The notes beneath the pieces are model-generated. The model made no database searches and was not told the origin of the DNA. It saw only the letters and a list, made by a program, of their open reading frames with translations. Below are positions 38,555-49,531 of a stretch of DNA of 64,000 bases, one piece after another (the stretch's first letter is position 1; each line of letters starts with the position of its first letter). Position numbers and translations under genes: made by a program. The DNA is from Candidatus Bathyarchaeota archaeon (GTDB lineage: Archaea > Thermoproteota > Bathyarchaeia > Bathyarchaeales > Bathycorpusculaceae), in NCBI GenBank assembly GCA_018396675.1, contig JAGTQX010000010.1, positions 1 to 64,000 of the forward strand, read 5' to 3'.

Positions 38555-38947
38555 GTGCACAATTTGACTTTGAATGTGAGTGGAAGGTTTGTTGTTCAGC
38601 GGCATCATGCGAGGCGTTTGCATTATGATTTTAGGCTTGAGATGGATGGCGTTTTGAAGAGTTGGGCTGTTCCGAAAGAGCCGCCGCTTGAGGCGGGCGT
38701 TAGACGATTAGCTGTTGAAGTTGAAGACCATGCTTTAAGCTACTTGAATTTTGAAGGCGTAATACCGGAAGGGATGTATGGCGCTGGAACTGTGGAGATT
38801 TGGGATAAAGGCGTTTACACGCTTAAGAGTAGAAGCAGCGACAAGATAGAATTCACTTTGAATGGTGATAAGATGAATGGTGACTATGCACTGATAAGGT
38901 TTAAAGGCGACGAAAACTGGCTTCTAATAAAAAAGAAAAGCCGTTGA
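38555..38947 (+). CDS. Stand-alone LigD-type 3'-phosphoesterase domain
   Basis: FVVQRHHARRLHYDFRLEMDGVLKSWAVPKEPP, IPEGMYGAGTVEIWDKG. Confidence 0.93.
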   Translation: MHNLTLNVSGRFVVQRHHARRLHYDFRLEMDGVLKSWAVPKEPPLEAGVRRLAVEVEDHALSYLNFEGVIPEGMYGAGTVEIWDKGVYTLKSRSSDKIEFTLNGDKMNGDYALIRFKGDENWLLIKKKSR

Positions 38948-38984
38948 AAGAAGTCAAAAAATCGAAAAGGAAGCGCAATAACAC

Positions 38985-40292
38985 TTGCAACTGCAAAATT
39001 CACGTGGTAAATGGCTAAACAGAATCTTTTACAACCTTGGCATTTTCCAGTTTCTAACTTTTCTAAGAAGAGGAATTTTCTACACTTTCATGATTAACTA
39101 TCTCTACTCGCTTATGCATACTGCCACTTCGACAGCTTCACTTGGGACGTTAAACATGGTGGCTTCGGCTTTGGGTCAAAACCTGATTTGGGGGAAAATC
39201 TGCGACCGTTATAAGGCTAGAACACGTCTAATAATAGCTGGAGAAACAATCGCGGGCATAACCTACATACTCGTGTTTTTCGCCCACCGTTTTCTATTGG
39301 ACGCTGGAGAAAGCTTCACGGCTGGTTTGGCAATAATTTTCGGATTGTCTTTCCTAGAATTTTTCTGGTCAATGTCAGATGTTGGCTGGGCTGCGCTTTT
39401 GACCGACGTTACAACGCCGAAAATCCGCGGAAGAATCGTAGGCATACTGAACTTTGTGGCTTCACTTGGCAGAATGGTCGGCATATTTGTTGCAGGTTTT
39501 CTTTACGCTGGAGGCGAAGGATTCAGAAACGGAACAATATTCTTCACAGTGGTGCTTCTCCTCTTCGCCGGAGCCGCACTTATGGCTTTCATCTCCACAA
39601 GAGTAAAAAAGGCTAACTTTACGCAGACACAAAACATCACAGTTGCAGAAACAGAAAACACACGCGAAACTTCTGTTGGAAACGAGAAGGCATACAACTG
39701 GTTCCTAGCGGCGCTGATAATAATTGTTTTAGGCGCTTCATGCATCAACCAAATATTTCTGCTCTTCATAAAGCTTCCAAGTGGTTTAAACGCGAGTGAC
39801 GGTGAAATGAGCATAATAATCAGCGCTTGGACGGTTGGTGGAATGATTGCGAGCGCCACATCCGGGAGACTTGCAGACAAAATTGGACGAGAAAAAACAA
39901 TACTGGCCGCGCTTGTTCTGGCGATAATTACACCGCTGCTTTACGGCGTAGCCGCGAATTTCCTGTTAATGGCCCTAATTTACGGGCTTAACGGCATATC
40001 GTTCTGGAGCATCCAAACAGTAAGCTTCACTCTTGCAGGAGACCTAATACCAGAAACCAAACGTGGACGATTATTCAGCAGATACAACACCGTTATCGCA
40101 TTAAGCTGGGGACCCGCTGGAATACTTATAGGCGGACCGCTCGCGGATATTCAAGTTAAAATTTTGGGAGCAACCGAATATACCGCGTTTCTAAACACTT
40201 TTTACGTTTCATCAATTATAGTTGCGCTGGGAACAGCCTTATTCAGCATAAAATTTTTGAAAAAACCAGCGACGGAACAGCCTAAACTTTAA
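38985..40292 (+). CDS. MFS transporter
   Basis: 12-TM pattern, SGRLADKIGREKTILAAL. Confidence 0.85.
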   Translation: MQLQNSRGKWLNRIFYNLGIFQFLTFLRRGIFYTFMINYLYSLMHTATSTASLGTLNMVASALGQNLIWGKICDRYKARTRLIIAGETIAGITYILVFFAHRFLLDAGESFTAGLAIIFGLSFLEFFWSMSDVGWAALLTDVTTPKIRGRIVGILNFVASLGRMVGIFVAGFLYAGGEGFRNGTIFFTVVLLLFAGAALMAFISTRVKKANFTQTQNITVAETENTRETSVGNEKAYNWFLAALIIIVLGASCINQIFLLFIKLPSGLNASDGEMSIIISAWTVGGMIASATSGRLADKIGREKTILAALVLAIITPLLYGVAANFLLMALIYGLNGISFWSIQTVSFTLAGDLIPETKRGRLFSRYNTVIALSWGPAGILIGGPLADIQVKILGATEYTAFLNTFYVSSIIVALGTALFSIKFLKKPATEQPKL

Positions 40293-40318
40293 AGCCATAA
40301 TGAAAACACTAGATTTCA

Positions 40319-40819
40319 GTGGGATTTGACATGTTAAAGTTTGAAACTGTAAAGGTTGAAGTGCCTAAAGAGTGCAATGTGATTTTGGGGATGGCGCATT
40401 TCATCAAAACAGTTGAAGACTTATACGAGGCTTTGGTTAACTCTGTCCCAAACATAAAATTCGGCATAGGCTTCTGCGAAAGCTCTGGACCATGCCTAGT
40501 GAGGCACGAGGGAAACGACGAGGAATTAAGGCGGCTTGCAGCTGAAAAAGCCTTCGAAATAGCATGCGGTCACAGCTTCATAATCTTCCTAAAAAACGCT
40601 TATCCAATAAACGTTCTTGACAAAATCCGAAAAGTGCCGGAAGTCTGCACAATTTACGCGGCTACCGCAAACCCGCTTGAAATTATAATCGCGGAAACAG
40701 CACAGGGCAGAGGAATAATTGGCGTCGTTGACGGCTTAAAAAGCCGAGGAATAGAAGCGGAAAACGATATAAGAGAAAGAAAGGAGTTTTTGCGGAAAAT
40801 AGGCTACAAGCTTGGCTGA
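40319..40819 (+). CDS. Adenosine-specific kinase
   Basis: [39 protein letters not shown]. Confidence 0.88.
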   Translation: MGFDMLKFETVKVEVPKECNVILGMAHFIKTVEDLYEALVNSVPNIKFGIGFCESSGPCLVRHEGNDEELRRLAAEKAFEIACGHSFIIFLKNAYPINVLDKIRKVPEVCTIYAATANPLEIIIAETAQGRGIIGVVDGLKSRGIEAENDIRERKEFLRKIGYKLG

Positions 40820-40945
40820 AACTGAATTCGGACTAAAACAAAAAAGGCATCGCAGGGTGGATTGCGCTGGGCGACTGGTTATTCATGGAAACCTTTTATT
40901 CTGGTTCACAGCGCTTTTTTGAGTGAGGCGGTTTTCATTTATTCT

Positions 40946-41182
40946 TTATCGGGAGGCTATTAACTCCTGTTGGATTTCAAATGGAACTTTTTCTCTCATT
41001 CTTTCGGCGGCATAAGTGACAAGTGTTCTAAACTGTTTTTCTGTCAAAACGTTGCGTGCCCTTGACAAAATTTCGAGACATATTTCTTTAAAAACCAAGT
41101 CGGCGCAACTCATTTTTGCGTCGTCAATTAATTCCTTGCACGCTTGAAGGATTCTGTTGTCCAACGCTATTCCACCCTGCAA
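40946..41182 (-). CDS. Small hypothetical protein
   Basis: 78-aa ORF; no recognised motif. Confidence 0.4.
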   Translation of the reverse strand: MQGGIALDNRILQACKELIDDAKMSCADLVFKEICLEILSRARNVLTEKQFRTLVTYAAERMREKVPFEIQQELIASR

Positions 41183-41269
41183 GCAGATACTTAACGCTGA
41201 AACATTAAAACACTTATGAATTCAAAAACTGAATTGAAAATAAATAATTTTATGCAGCGAAAAATCGTG

Positions 41270-43288
41270 TTAAAGCACCTTGAATATCATGTAATTATAA
41301 CCGTTGAGCATTTGGTCGTAAACTTTCTCAAATTTTGCAGAATCCATGAAAAATTGAACATTTATTCTGAAATTGTTCTCGATGGCGAACATTCTTTCAT
41401 ATTTTGTTACCACTATGAAGTTTACGCCATATGCCTTAATTAGCGTGTAGTTGCCCTTAAACATCTCTATCACGTCTTTTTTAACTTCTTGAACGCGGCT
41501 CCAGTCTATCCCGTGGCTCCAAAGCCATCCCTCATAGCCCAAAACTATTTGTCTGCCCGCAATCGTAACCACTGGATGAAGATAATGTGTGCTTGTTAAA
41601 AAGAGCGATTCAGGAGGAGTGTTCTCTCTTATCCAGTCTGCAAAAGCAACGTCATCGTCAGACCACATCAGATAACTTTCCTGAAAAGCCTTTGCGTGGC
41701 TTAAAAAGCCTGTTGCCATGCTAAAAAAGAGTATAACCACCACAGCTATGGATGCGAAGGCTTTTCTTAAAAACGGTTTATTGAACACGCACAAAAAGGT
41801 GCGTTTGAAGTTTGGAAGCTCTTGCGGAAGCCTCGCGATTTCGATAATGCCATACGCTGCGACTATCACTGTGAGCATGTGCCATTGCATGAAAATCTTG
41901 TAATTATCCCAGTCCCACGGTTGAAACCTTACAAAGTTTCCTAAAACGAAAAGCGTGATGTACGGCGAATAAAATTGTCTAACAAGCCTATCCGATTTTA
42001 GAAGTCCGATGGCAAATGGCACTATTATTAGGCCTATGTTCATCAGCCAAAATTTGGCAAGTATCGAGATGCTTCCGACAGTAGACGCGATTATACTTAA
42101 AGGCGTGCTCCAATCTAACGCTTTCATTTTCGCCAAGTTTTCATTAAGCCAACCAATAGTTAAGCCCATAAACCCGCCTCTGACCTGCGTTTGAATAATG
42201 AGCACTTGTGGAAGCGCCAAAAGCGCTAATGGAACCAGAAAGTAAGCGGCGAATTTCGCGTCTTTTTTGAACTCGAAGATTAAGAAGAAGAACACGACGG
42301 ACACAGCTATAAACGAGTGCGGATGAACGCTCGGAAGAACACCGGACAAAATTCCGGCAAAAACAAGCTCTCGCGTGCTTCCCGAGTTTTGAAGCGCATA
42401 AAGCACAAGTATGTAAACAACCAGTGAAATGCCGATTCCAAGCATGCTGGATCTTTGAGGCATAAGCATGACTGCAATTGGGTTTCCGAAACGCATTTCA
42501 GGTAAAGGTGAAATGCTTGAGCCAGAATAGTCTGTTGGTAAACTTGTTATCCACTTCATAAAATCACCGTAGTTTACGGCGTCGTTAATCGCGTAAATTA
42601 TGCCCATGTTTCCGGCAAAGAAAAACATTAACGCAGAAAGCACTCCAACATATCTTTTCTTGATTAATCTTGAGGCTAAAGAAGCCACCAAGTAAAGGGT
42701 TGAAGCTTGTAAAAGCACGTTTGGAATTATTATGCTGCTTCTAAGGTCGAAGCCTGTTTTAATCAGGATTGAGGAAAGGAAGTCGACCATGAAAGGGTAG
42801 TTCATCGAAGCGTTAACCATTATTGGATATTGGGGTGGAAAATTGTCTCTGTAAGCGAATGAGTTGATTACTGAAACGTGAAAGCTGTAGTCGCCTTGAA
42901 TAAACAGTGAACCGTATAAAGCGTTGGAGTTGTCACTCGCCAAAACGCATTTGAGGTTGAGAGCGGAAAAAGCCGCAATTGCAAACAGCAGCACAATCAA
43001 ATTTTCGGTTCTTACTGCCTTGTCGATGGGGTTTCCACCTAAAGTTTTTCGCCATTTAAAAATGCTTACAGCAGCAATTGTAATGCAGACTAAACCTGCA
43101 ATGATGCTTAGGAAATTAAGTGTTTTTTGTATGCTCGAGAAGACGTAAATGAGTATTGTTGATGTGGTGCATCCGACAATTATTGAGAAGCATACGCGTT
43201 CTTCCAAAGTGAAAATTATTTTTAAAAGCGTTGAAATTGCCAAGCCAAATACTGTGCTAAGAATTATCTGCAGGATTCCTAGAAACAT
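41270..43288 (-). CDS. Large multi-TM protein, GT-C-like
   Basis: Many TM helices; RFQPWDWDNYKIFMQWH and C-terminal soluble ADWIRENTPPESLFLTSTHYLHPVVTIAGRQIVLGYEGWLW. Confidence 0.65.
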   Translation of the reverse strand: MFLGILQIILSTVFGLAISTLLKIIFTLEERVCFSIIVGCTTSTILIYVFSSIQKTLNFLSIIAGLVCITIAAVSIFKWRKTLGGNPIDKAVRTENLIVLLFAIAAFSALNLKCVLASDNSNALYGSLFIQGDYSFHVSVINSFAYRDNFPPQYPIMVNASMNYPFMVDFLSSILIKTGFDLRSSIIIPNVLLQASTLYLVASLASRLIKKRYVGVLSALMFFFAGNMGIIYAINDAVNYGDFMKWITSLPTDYSGSSISPLPEMRFGNPIAVMLMPQRSSMLGIGISLVVYILVLYALQNSGSTRELVFAGILSGVLPSVHPHSFIAVSVVFFFLIFEFKKDAKFAAYFLVPLALLALPQVLIIQTQVRGGFMGLTIGWLNENLAKMKALDWSTPLSIIASTVGSISILAKFWLMNIGLIIVPFAIGLLKSDRLVRQFYSPYITLFVLGNFVRFQPWDWDNYKIFMQWHMLTVIVAAYGIIEIARLPQELPNFKRTFLCVFNKPFLRKAFASIAVVVILFFSMATGFLSHAKAFQESYLMWSDDDVAFADWIRENTPPESLFLTSTHYLHPVVTIAGRQIVLGYEGWLWSHGIDWSRVQEVKKDVIEMFKGNYTLIKAYGVNFIVVTKYERMFAIENNFRINVQFFMDSAKFEKVYDQMLNGYNYMIFKVL

Positions 43289-43380
43289 TTGCTGTCACCA
43301 TAAACCGTAGTTCAGTCTAATAGTTATAAAGACTTTTACGCATGGATGAATGATTAAAATAACAGATTTGAAAACGCGAT

Positions 43381-43818
43381 GTGTATTGGTTTATGCGCGG
43401 CATGAAAAATAAAGGCGTAGTTCAATTCGTAGGCGTTGTTGAAAAAGTCGAGGGAGAAAAAGCGGAAATACGGATTTTCCAAAAGTTCTGCAGCGGACTT
43501 AAGGGAATAGAAGGTTTCTCTCACTTAATCGTACTTTATTGGATTCATTTACGCAACAGCGAGGAGGAAAGGCGAACATTGCTGGTTTTTCCAAGAAGAC
43601 ACACTGCGAAAACGGAGACTGGAGTCTTCGCGTGTAGAAGTCCATCGCGTCCAAACCCCATAGGCTTGTGCGTCGTGGAACTATTAAAGAGGGAAAACTG
43701 CGTTTTGACGGTTAAGGGATTAGACGCTTTAGAAGGTTCGCCGATAATAGATGTTAAACCATATATCCCGCGGACAGACTCCGTTCACAATGCACGCCTT
43801 CCAGAATGGGCAAACTAG
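43381..43818 (+). CDS. tRNA m6t6A methyltransferase TrmO/TsaA family
   Basis: HTAKTETGVFACRSPSRPNPIGLCVVEL, LDALEGSPIIDVKPY. Confidence 0.92.
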   Translation: MYWFMRGMKNKGVVQFVGVVEKVEGEKAEIRIFQKFCSGLKGIEGFSHLIVLYWIHLRNSEEERRTLLVFPRRHTAKTETGVFACRSPSRPNPIGLCVVELLKRENCVLTVKGLDALEGSPIIDVKPYIPRTDSVHNARLPEWAN

Positions 43819-43939
43819 CAAACCAGAAACCGAAAATGGGGACAAATAGAGGAGGCGTTCACTCTGCCTCATGATGATTTTTTATGAATAACATTTTATA
43901 GCAACTAAACAGTAGCATTTATATTAGAAAGGATGAGGC

Positions 43940-44734
43940 ATGACGCAAGCAACTATAACCACAGCAGATTTGCATGCCGTTAAGTTAATGGGAGTTTCAA
44001 AACGGTACGGAAACGTGACAGCGGTTGATTACTTGGATTTAGAGGTTAAGAAGGGTGAAATACTTGGTCTTCTCGGTCCTAATGGTTCCGGCAAATCAAC
44101 GACAATAAAAATGGTTTTGGGAATTGTTAAACCTGACACGGGAGCAGTAAATGTTTTAGGCATTAATGTTGGAGACGATCCAATAACGGTTAAACGTCGA
44201 ATAGGCTACGTTCCTGAAGCGCCACGCATCTACGAGTTTTTGACCGGACTCGAGTTTCTGGATTTCACAGGAGACGTTTACGGAATGAGCCTCGAAGAGA
44301 AAAAAAGGCGAATAGAAGAATTTCTTAAGGCTTTGGATTTGGAGGGACGCGAAGGCGATATGATAAGCTCCTACTCGGAAGGAATGAAGCAAAAAGTAGT
44401 CATAATATCGGCACTCATGCACCGGCCGGAGCTTCTGCTTTTAGATGAGCCTTTAAGCGGTTTAGACCCTAAATCGGCGAGAATTGTGAAGGATTTGCTC
44501 CGTGAGTTAGCCTCTCAAGGCGTTACAACAATAATGTCAACGCATGTTCTGGAAATAGCCCAAGCAATGTGCGACCGAATAGCAATAATGTACAATGGAA
44601 GACTATTAGCGTTAGGCACAATGCGTGAGCTTAGGCAGAAAGCTAAAATGCCCGAGTCAGGGCTTGAGGATATTTTCCTCAAGCTTACTGGAACAGGCGA
44701 CGTTAAGCCTGTGGTTGAGGCGTTGACAAAGTGA
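43940..44734 (+). CDS. ABC transporter ATP-binding protein
   Basis: GPNGSGKSTT, YSEGMKQKV, LLLDEPLSGLD. Confidence 0.95.
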   Translation: MTQATITTADLHAVKLMGVSKRYGNVTAVDYLDLEVKKGEILGLLGPNGSGKSTTIKMVLGIVKPDTGAVNVLGINVGDDPITVKRRIGYVPEAPRIYEFLTGLEFLDFTGDVYGMSLEEKKRRIEEFLKALDLEGREGDMISSYSEGMKQKVVIISALMHRPELLLLDEPLSGLDPKSARIVKDLLRELASQGVTTIMSTHVLEIAQAMCDRIAIMYNGRLLALGTMRELRQKAKMPESGLEDIFLKLTGTGDVKPVVEALTK

Positions 44735-46422
44735 ACTGGAAAACCGTTTTAAGGCTAGTAAGCATAGACGTTAAATCTTCCCGAATGATTAGGGGAACCA
44801 GTATCAGCAAAATACTAGAAAACAAGATTTTGACATACGCGTTATATGTTGGGGCATGCCTATGCGGATTGCTTGTAGGATGGCTTATTGGAAACCTCTA
44901 TGACGGGATGCCCGATGAAGCTTCAAGGAAAATTATTTTTGACGGCGCAGTAAGCCTATTCGTAACGCTTCCAACTCTGGCGCTTATTTATGGGCTTGTG
45001 TTTACGCAGATGAGTCAAATTCAACGAATCGGCGCGAAGGTTATAATTCAACCTTTATATTGGTATCCAATAACCTGGGAAGAACATACATTAGCGTCTG
45101 TGATAGCCAGTCTCATCGGTGCACCGCTGATAATCACGGTTTTCGTGTGCTCGCTGGCTCTGGTTGCGTCAGCGTTTTTGGGGCTTTTGCCTTTGGCGGT
45201 TTGCATGGTTCTCGCTTTACTTGGCAGCCTTTTATCGTCAAGCATAACAACCGAAATCGTTAAAGTTCTTCAAGTTAGAGTTTCTGGAGCAGTTACAAAA
45301 GCTGCTGGCAGAACTGCAGTTTGGATTAGGCTTCTGGGAACGCTAATCTTTCTTATAGCATTTTACGTTATCTATTTCACGATTGTCTACGGCGCTTCTT
45401 TTCCAGCACTAATAGAGTCTTTGGCTGGTGGACAGCGAACACTCTGGTTTATCCCTTACCTCTGGTTTGGCATAAGCCTATCCGCGTTTGTCAGCGGTTT
45501 AAGCCTAGAAACCATAGCTTTTTCTCTCGCATCCATAGGCTTCATTTACGTGCTTTTCGCCGCCGCCGTCCGTTTAAACGCCAAATTCGGCTTGTACGAG
45601 GCACCGTCAATAACCATATCACGCGGAGAATATGTTCCAAAAACCGGTTTACTGGGCAAACTTGGCTTCTCATCTCTGGAGGCAGCCATCATAAGGAAGG
45701 ATTTTAAGGCGTTCACTCGTCGCCGCGAGTTAATGTACATTTTCATTGTGCCAATAGTCTTCATTATTATGCCGATTCTCTCGTCAATGCAGGGAACCAT
45801 GGACTCTGCGTCGTCAACCCTATACTCATTCATGTTCGTCTACATTACATTGCTTCCTGGAACATTGATGGCGGTTTCTCTTGGCGGCATACTAACCGGT
45901 TCGGAGGGAAGCGGTATATGGTACATTTACGCTTCGCCAATATCTGCCAAAAGCTTTGTGAAAGCCAAATATTTCTTTACAGTTTCCTTCAGCCTAACAG
46001 TGACGATAATATGTTCAATATTTGCTACATTCTGGTTTACGCCTTCGCTGCGTGCAGCTCTTGTCGGCTTAATCGAGGGCGTCCTCCTTGTGTTTGCTTT
46101 AAGCATGGTTGCAATAAGCTTTGGGATAAAAGGCGCAGACTTCACTGAACTGCCTAGACCCAGAATGGTTAACCCTCTTTGGAACCTTGTGAATTTGGCG
46201 GTTTGCTTCGTCCTAGCCATCGCCATTCTTTTGCCTGTAATCCCATACGCCTTAAGCGCCCTGTTTAAATTCTTTCTTACGCCAGTGGAAATTGTGCCAG
46301 TTTCAGACGCTTATTTGGGCGTTGCTTTGCTCATAAGCGCCGTCATAGCATCAGCAATATTTCTTGTTTTCCGCCACATAGCCGTCAAAAACGCAGAAAA
46401 CCTGTTCGCAAAAATTGAGTAA
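44731..46422 (+). CDS. ABC transporter permease
   Basis: Multi-TM, overlaps upstream ATPase. Confidence 0.8.
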   Translation: MNWKTVLRLVSIDVKSSRMIRGTSISKILENKILTYALYVGACLCGLLVGWLIGNLYDGMPDEASRKIIFDGAVSLFVTLPTLALIYGLVFTQMSQIQRIGAKVIIQPLYWYPITWEEHTLASVIASLIGAPLIITVFVCSLALVASAFLGLLPLAVCMVLALLGSLLSSSITTEIVKVLQVRVSGAVTKAAGRTAVWIRLLGTLIFLIAFYVIYFTIVYGASFPALIESLAGGQRTLWFIPYLWFGISLSAFVSGLSLETIAFSLASIGFIYVLFAAAVRLNAKFGLYEAPSITISRGEYVPKTGLLGKLGFSSLEAAIIRKDFKAFTRRRELMYIFIVPIVFIIMPILSSMQGTMDSASSTLYSFMFVYITLLPGTLMAVSLGGILTGSEGSGIWYIYASPISAKSFVKAKYFFTVSFSLTVTIICSIFATFWFTPSLRAALVGLIEGVLLVFALSMVAISFGIKGADFTELPRPRMVNPLWNLVNLAVCFVLAIAILLPVIPYALSALFKFFLTPVEIVPVSDAYLGVALLISAVIASAIFLVFRHIAVKNAENLFAKIE

Positions 46423-46501
46423 CGCAACCCACCACAAAACCAAAAATTTAACTCCCAAGCCGCCACCTTTATATTTGAACATTCCACGGAGCAAAAAAAT
46501 A

Positions 46502-47443
46502 ATGAAACATGCAATAGAAACAGTTGGACTAACAAAACGTTACGGCTCACTAACCGCAGTAAACAAGCTTGACTTAAAAGTTGAACACGGCACAGTCCAC
46601 GGTTTTCTTGGACCAAACGGCGCCGGCAAGACTACCACAATAAAAATTTTGATGGGGTTATTGAGACCTGATGAAGGCACAATCAAAATTCTTGATCGCG
46701 AAATACGCGGAGACACCCCAGAAGCTCGTCTAAAGGTGGGCTACATGCCCGAGCTTCCAAGGTTTCCAAAGCATTTGAAAGGATGGGAGCTGCTGGACAT
46801 TTATGGAAAAATGTATGGAATGACCACACAGCAGAGAGGAGAACAGATACCGAAACTTTTGGAAATGGTTGGGCTTAAAGGCAGAGAAAAAGACCTCATT
46901 GGAAAGTATAGTAAAGGAATGCAGCAGCGTTTAGGCATTGCACAAGCGCTGTTGAATGAGCCAGAGCTGGTCATTCTGGATGAGCCAAGCCTAGGCTTGG
47001 ACCCCGTTGGCATGGTTGAGGTTAGAGAGCTAGTAAGGGAAATCGCTAAAGAAGGCAGAACCGTCTTCTTGTCTTCACATTTGCTTTTTGAGGTTGAACA
47101 AGTCTGCACGCACATAACCATAATCCATAAAGGAGTAGCCCTAGCCTCAGACACTATTCAAAACATTTACAGCAAGCTTTCGGGATCATCAACGTTGCAT
47201 GTTGAGCTTGCAACCCCATCAGACATAATCGTTGAAGCCTTAAAGAAACTTTCATTCGTGTCAGACGTGACGCCTGATGGAAACATGTTAACAATAGAAT
47301 TGAAAACAAACGACGATGTTAGACCACAAATCTCTCAAGAGATAACGAAACTTGGAGGAGTAATAGTTTCAATGAACTTAAAGGGGCAGACGCTAGAAGA
47401 TGTTTTTATGCAGCTTATAACGAAAACTGGAGGAGAAAAGTGA
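46502..47443 (+). CDS. ABC transporter ATP-binding protein
   Basis: GPNGAGKTTT, YSKGMQQRLGIAQALL, VILDEPSLGLD. Confidence 0.95.
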   Translation: MKHAIETVGLTKRYGSLTAVNKLDLKVEHGTVHGFLGPNGAGKTTTIKILMGLLRPDEGTIKILDREIRGDTPEARLKVGYMPELPRFPKHLKGWELLDIYGKMYGMTTQQRGEQIPKLLEMVGLKGREKDLIGKYSKGMQQRLGIAQALLNEPELVILDEPSLGLDPVGMVEVRELVREIAKEGRTVFLSSHLLFEVEQVCTHITIIHKGVALASDTIQNIYSKLSGSSTLHVELATPSDIIVEALKKLSFVSDVTPDGNMLTIELKTNDDVRPQISQEITKLGGVIVSMNLKGQTLEDVFMQLITKTGGEK

Positions 47444-47444
47444 G

Positions 47445-48383
47445 ATGCGTGAAAAAACTGGTGGAGACTGGAAAACTCGTTTTTTGGCTGTTGTAAAGTA
47501 TGAGCTTCTGTGGAATATTCGGAAGAAAAAATTCATAGGCGTAATAACCCTTGCTTTTACTCTTGCGACGCTCTCGTTGGTTTTGCCAGTTGCCCTAAGC
47601 AACATGAGTGGCGGAGAGCTTGAAGCGAATCCGGAATACGTTATCAGCACCGGAGCGGGAATTGGTGGACTTGGCATGTTCCTCTTCGCAGTTGTAATGG
47701 TCATGAACAGCATTTCAGGCGAGTTTGAAAGCGGCACAATTGTGCCACTCTTGACGAAGCCAGTTTCAAGGACGACTGTTTTTCTCGGCAAGCTTCTCGC
47801 AGCTTTTATAACGCTTCTTTCAGCCTACGCCAGCTTGTTCATCTATATGACAGTTGGAGGATGGATAATTTACGGACCGCAAAACGACCTCTACCTTCTG
47901 CCGCTCTCGCTGCTTGGAACAATCATCAGCACACTTGTGTGGATGGCGATAGTCCTAGCCATTGGAACAATTTCAAAAAGTTCTTTACTTGCCGCGCTTG
48001 GAACCTTCGGCATTTTTATGGCGTTAACCATAAGCTCTCCTATAATCTCGTTTTTCACAAACCAAGCTTGGATCATGCATTATCTGCCTGGAAGCGGCGC
48101 ATACGGCTTAATCCAAATTCAAACCGAAATTCAAGGAGTGCCAGTAATAAAAAGCATATCGGCATTAACTGGAACAGACAGCATTGCCGCCAACCTTGTC
48201 AATTATGCACGTTATCCATCGGCGAACGTGACCTTCTATAGTTTAAGCAGCAACCCGCTGGAGCCAATCACAGAACCCTTATCCTTTATACTTTTAAGAT
48301 CGCTTGCAGTGGCATCCGCTTACATTATAGGCTTCTTATTTGCCGCTTGGTACTTCTTCAAACGGACGCAAGTGCTCGAATAA
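47445..48383 (+). CDS. ABC transporter permease (ABC-2 type)
   Basis: FESGTIVPLLTKPVSRTTVFLGKLLAAF. Confidence 0.88.
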   Translation: MREKTGGDWKTRFLAVVKYELLWNIRKKKFIGVITLAFTLATLSLVLPVALSNMSGGELEANPEYVISTGAGIGGLGMFLFAVVMVMNSISGEFESGTIVPLLTKPVSRTTVFLGKLLAAFITLLSAYASLFIYMTVGGWIIYGPQNDLYLLPLSLLGTIISTLVWMAIVLAIGTISKSSLLAALGTFGIFMALTISSPIISFFTNQAWIMHYLPGSGAYGLIQIQTEIQGVPVIKSISALTGTDSIAANLVNYARYPSANVTFYSLSSNPLEPITEPLSFILLRSLAVASAYIIGFLFAAWYFFKRTQVLE

Positions 48384-48391
48384 AAAAGGGG

Positions 48392-48877
48392 CTAGTATCT
48401 AATGCTGAGATAAAGCAGAACGAAAAGCGCCGCGAACGTGAATAGGTCCGGCAGAAGCGCGAATGGTCCTAAACCGAACAGCCTAAAGCCGAAGGCGCGT
48501 ATCACTATTGGGTTAGATGAGAGGGCGTACAAGAGCAGAATCACTGAGAATATTATGAGGCCAGCCGTGAATTCTGAACGTGTCTTTCTGTATATGTCAG
48601 CATAGATAATCAGCAGAAAAACCAGCAGAGTTATGTTGATTGTGGAAACCACTGTTTTAGCTATGTAGTAGAATTCTATGTCGCCTGGAATCTCAAACGG
48701 CGGGAATTCTGGGTGTTGCCATGGAAGACGTGGAGACCAAAAGGTTGAGGCTGCCCATATGGCGGCTAGTATGCCTACGGCTAAAAGAACTGGAATGAGT
48801 ATTAACAGTAGCAACGTTCGCGTTTTCTGGTTCATTTGCTGGTTCATTCGTTTTACCTCCTTTTCTACTTTTTCCAA
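48392..48877 (-). CDS. Membrane protein
   Basis: 4 TM segments; overlaps wHTH gene. Confidence 0.6.
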   Translation of the reverse strand: MEKVEKEVKRMNQQMNQKTRTLLLLILIPVLLAVGILAAIWAASTFWSPRLPWQHPEFPPFEIPGDIEFYYIAKTVVSTINITLLVFLLIIYADIYRKTRSEFTAGLIIFSVILLLYALSSNPIVIRAFGFRLFGLGPFALLPDLFTFAALFVLLYLSIRY

Positions 48878-49167
48878 ATTTTCTTCAAAATTTCCTCGAA
48901 CAAAGCATAATTCTCCTCCATAACTGGAGATAGGAAATACGTTTTGCCATATCCTTCACCTGCAGAAACGATTAGCCTATTTTTTTCAAGGACCTCAAGA
49001 TGGTGCCTTATCGTTCTATAATCCAGTTTAAGCATGCCCGCCAGCTGATTCGCGTTCTGCGGAGCATCCTTTAACGCTTCAATTATTCTTGCCCGTGTTA
49101 AGCCGCCCCGTGTGCCAGCGATGAGCCAACCGAGCAAATACTTAAGTGGACGCGCGCTAGCAGACAT
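48865..49167 (-). CDS. ArsR-like winged-helix regulator
   Basis: ARIIEALKDAPQNANQLAGMLKLDYRTIRHHLEVLEKNRLIVSAGEGYGKTYFLS. Confidence 0.88.
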   Translation of the reverse strand: MSASARPLKYLLGWLIAGTRGGLTRARIIEALKDAPQNANQLAGMLKLDYRTIRHHLEVLEKNRLIVSAGEGYGKTYFLSPVMEENYALFEEILKKIWKK

Positions 49168-49279
49168 GCATACCGCCTAAACTGGCTAAACCTTATTCTG
49201 ATTTAATAATAAAAGTGTGTCTTCCCAAACTGTGGTTTATGGATTATGGCTGCATTCTGATATAATCTGGAAAAACCTT

Positions 49280-49395
49280 TACTAACAACCTTTTCGCGTT
49301 AATATCTGATGGTTGGGGATGGGGAAACAATTTTTTCCTCTCCTTTCTCCCCCTTTTTGATCATCCCCAACCGTTACCCAAAAACTGCGTTAGTA
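49280..49395. repeat. Nested inverted repeats / candidate structured RNA or regulatory site
   Basis: Inner 11-bp GGTTGGGGATG(49311-49321)/CATCCCCAACC(49362-49372); outer TACTAAC(49280-49286)/GTTAGTA(49389-49395). Confidence 0.6.
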
Positions 49396-49531
49396 GGTTA
49401 CATTTTTGTTTAATAGTTGTAATTAAATGTGAATAGATTTGGTGTTAATTTTGAAAATTGCTTAATAAAACCACCATGCCTTGGGTATCAAGGTGCGCGC
49501 ACCCTTTCAATAAGTAATGGAGGTGATGTAA

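Noticed and set aside
38555-38947. Bacterial-type NHEJ (LigD/Ku) system
   Set aside because: Only the phosphoesterase domain is present; no Ku or ligase/polymerase gene adjacent.
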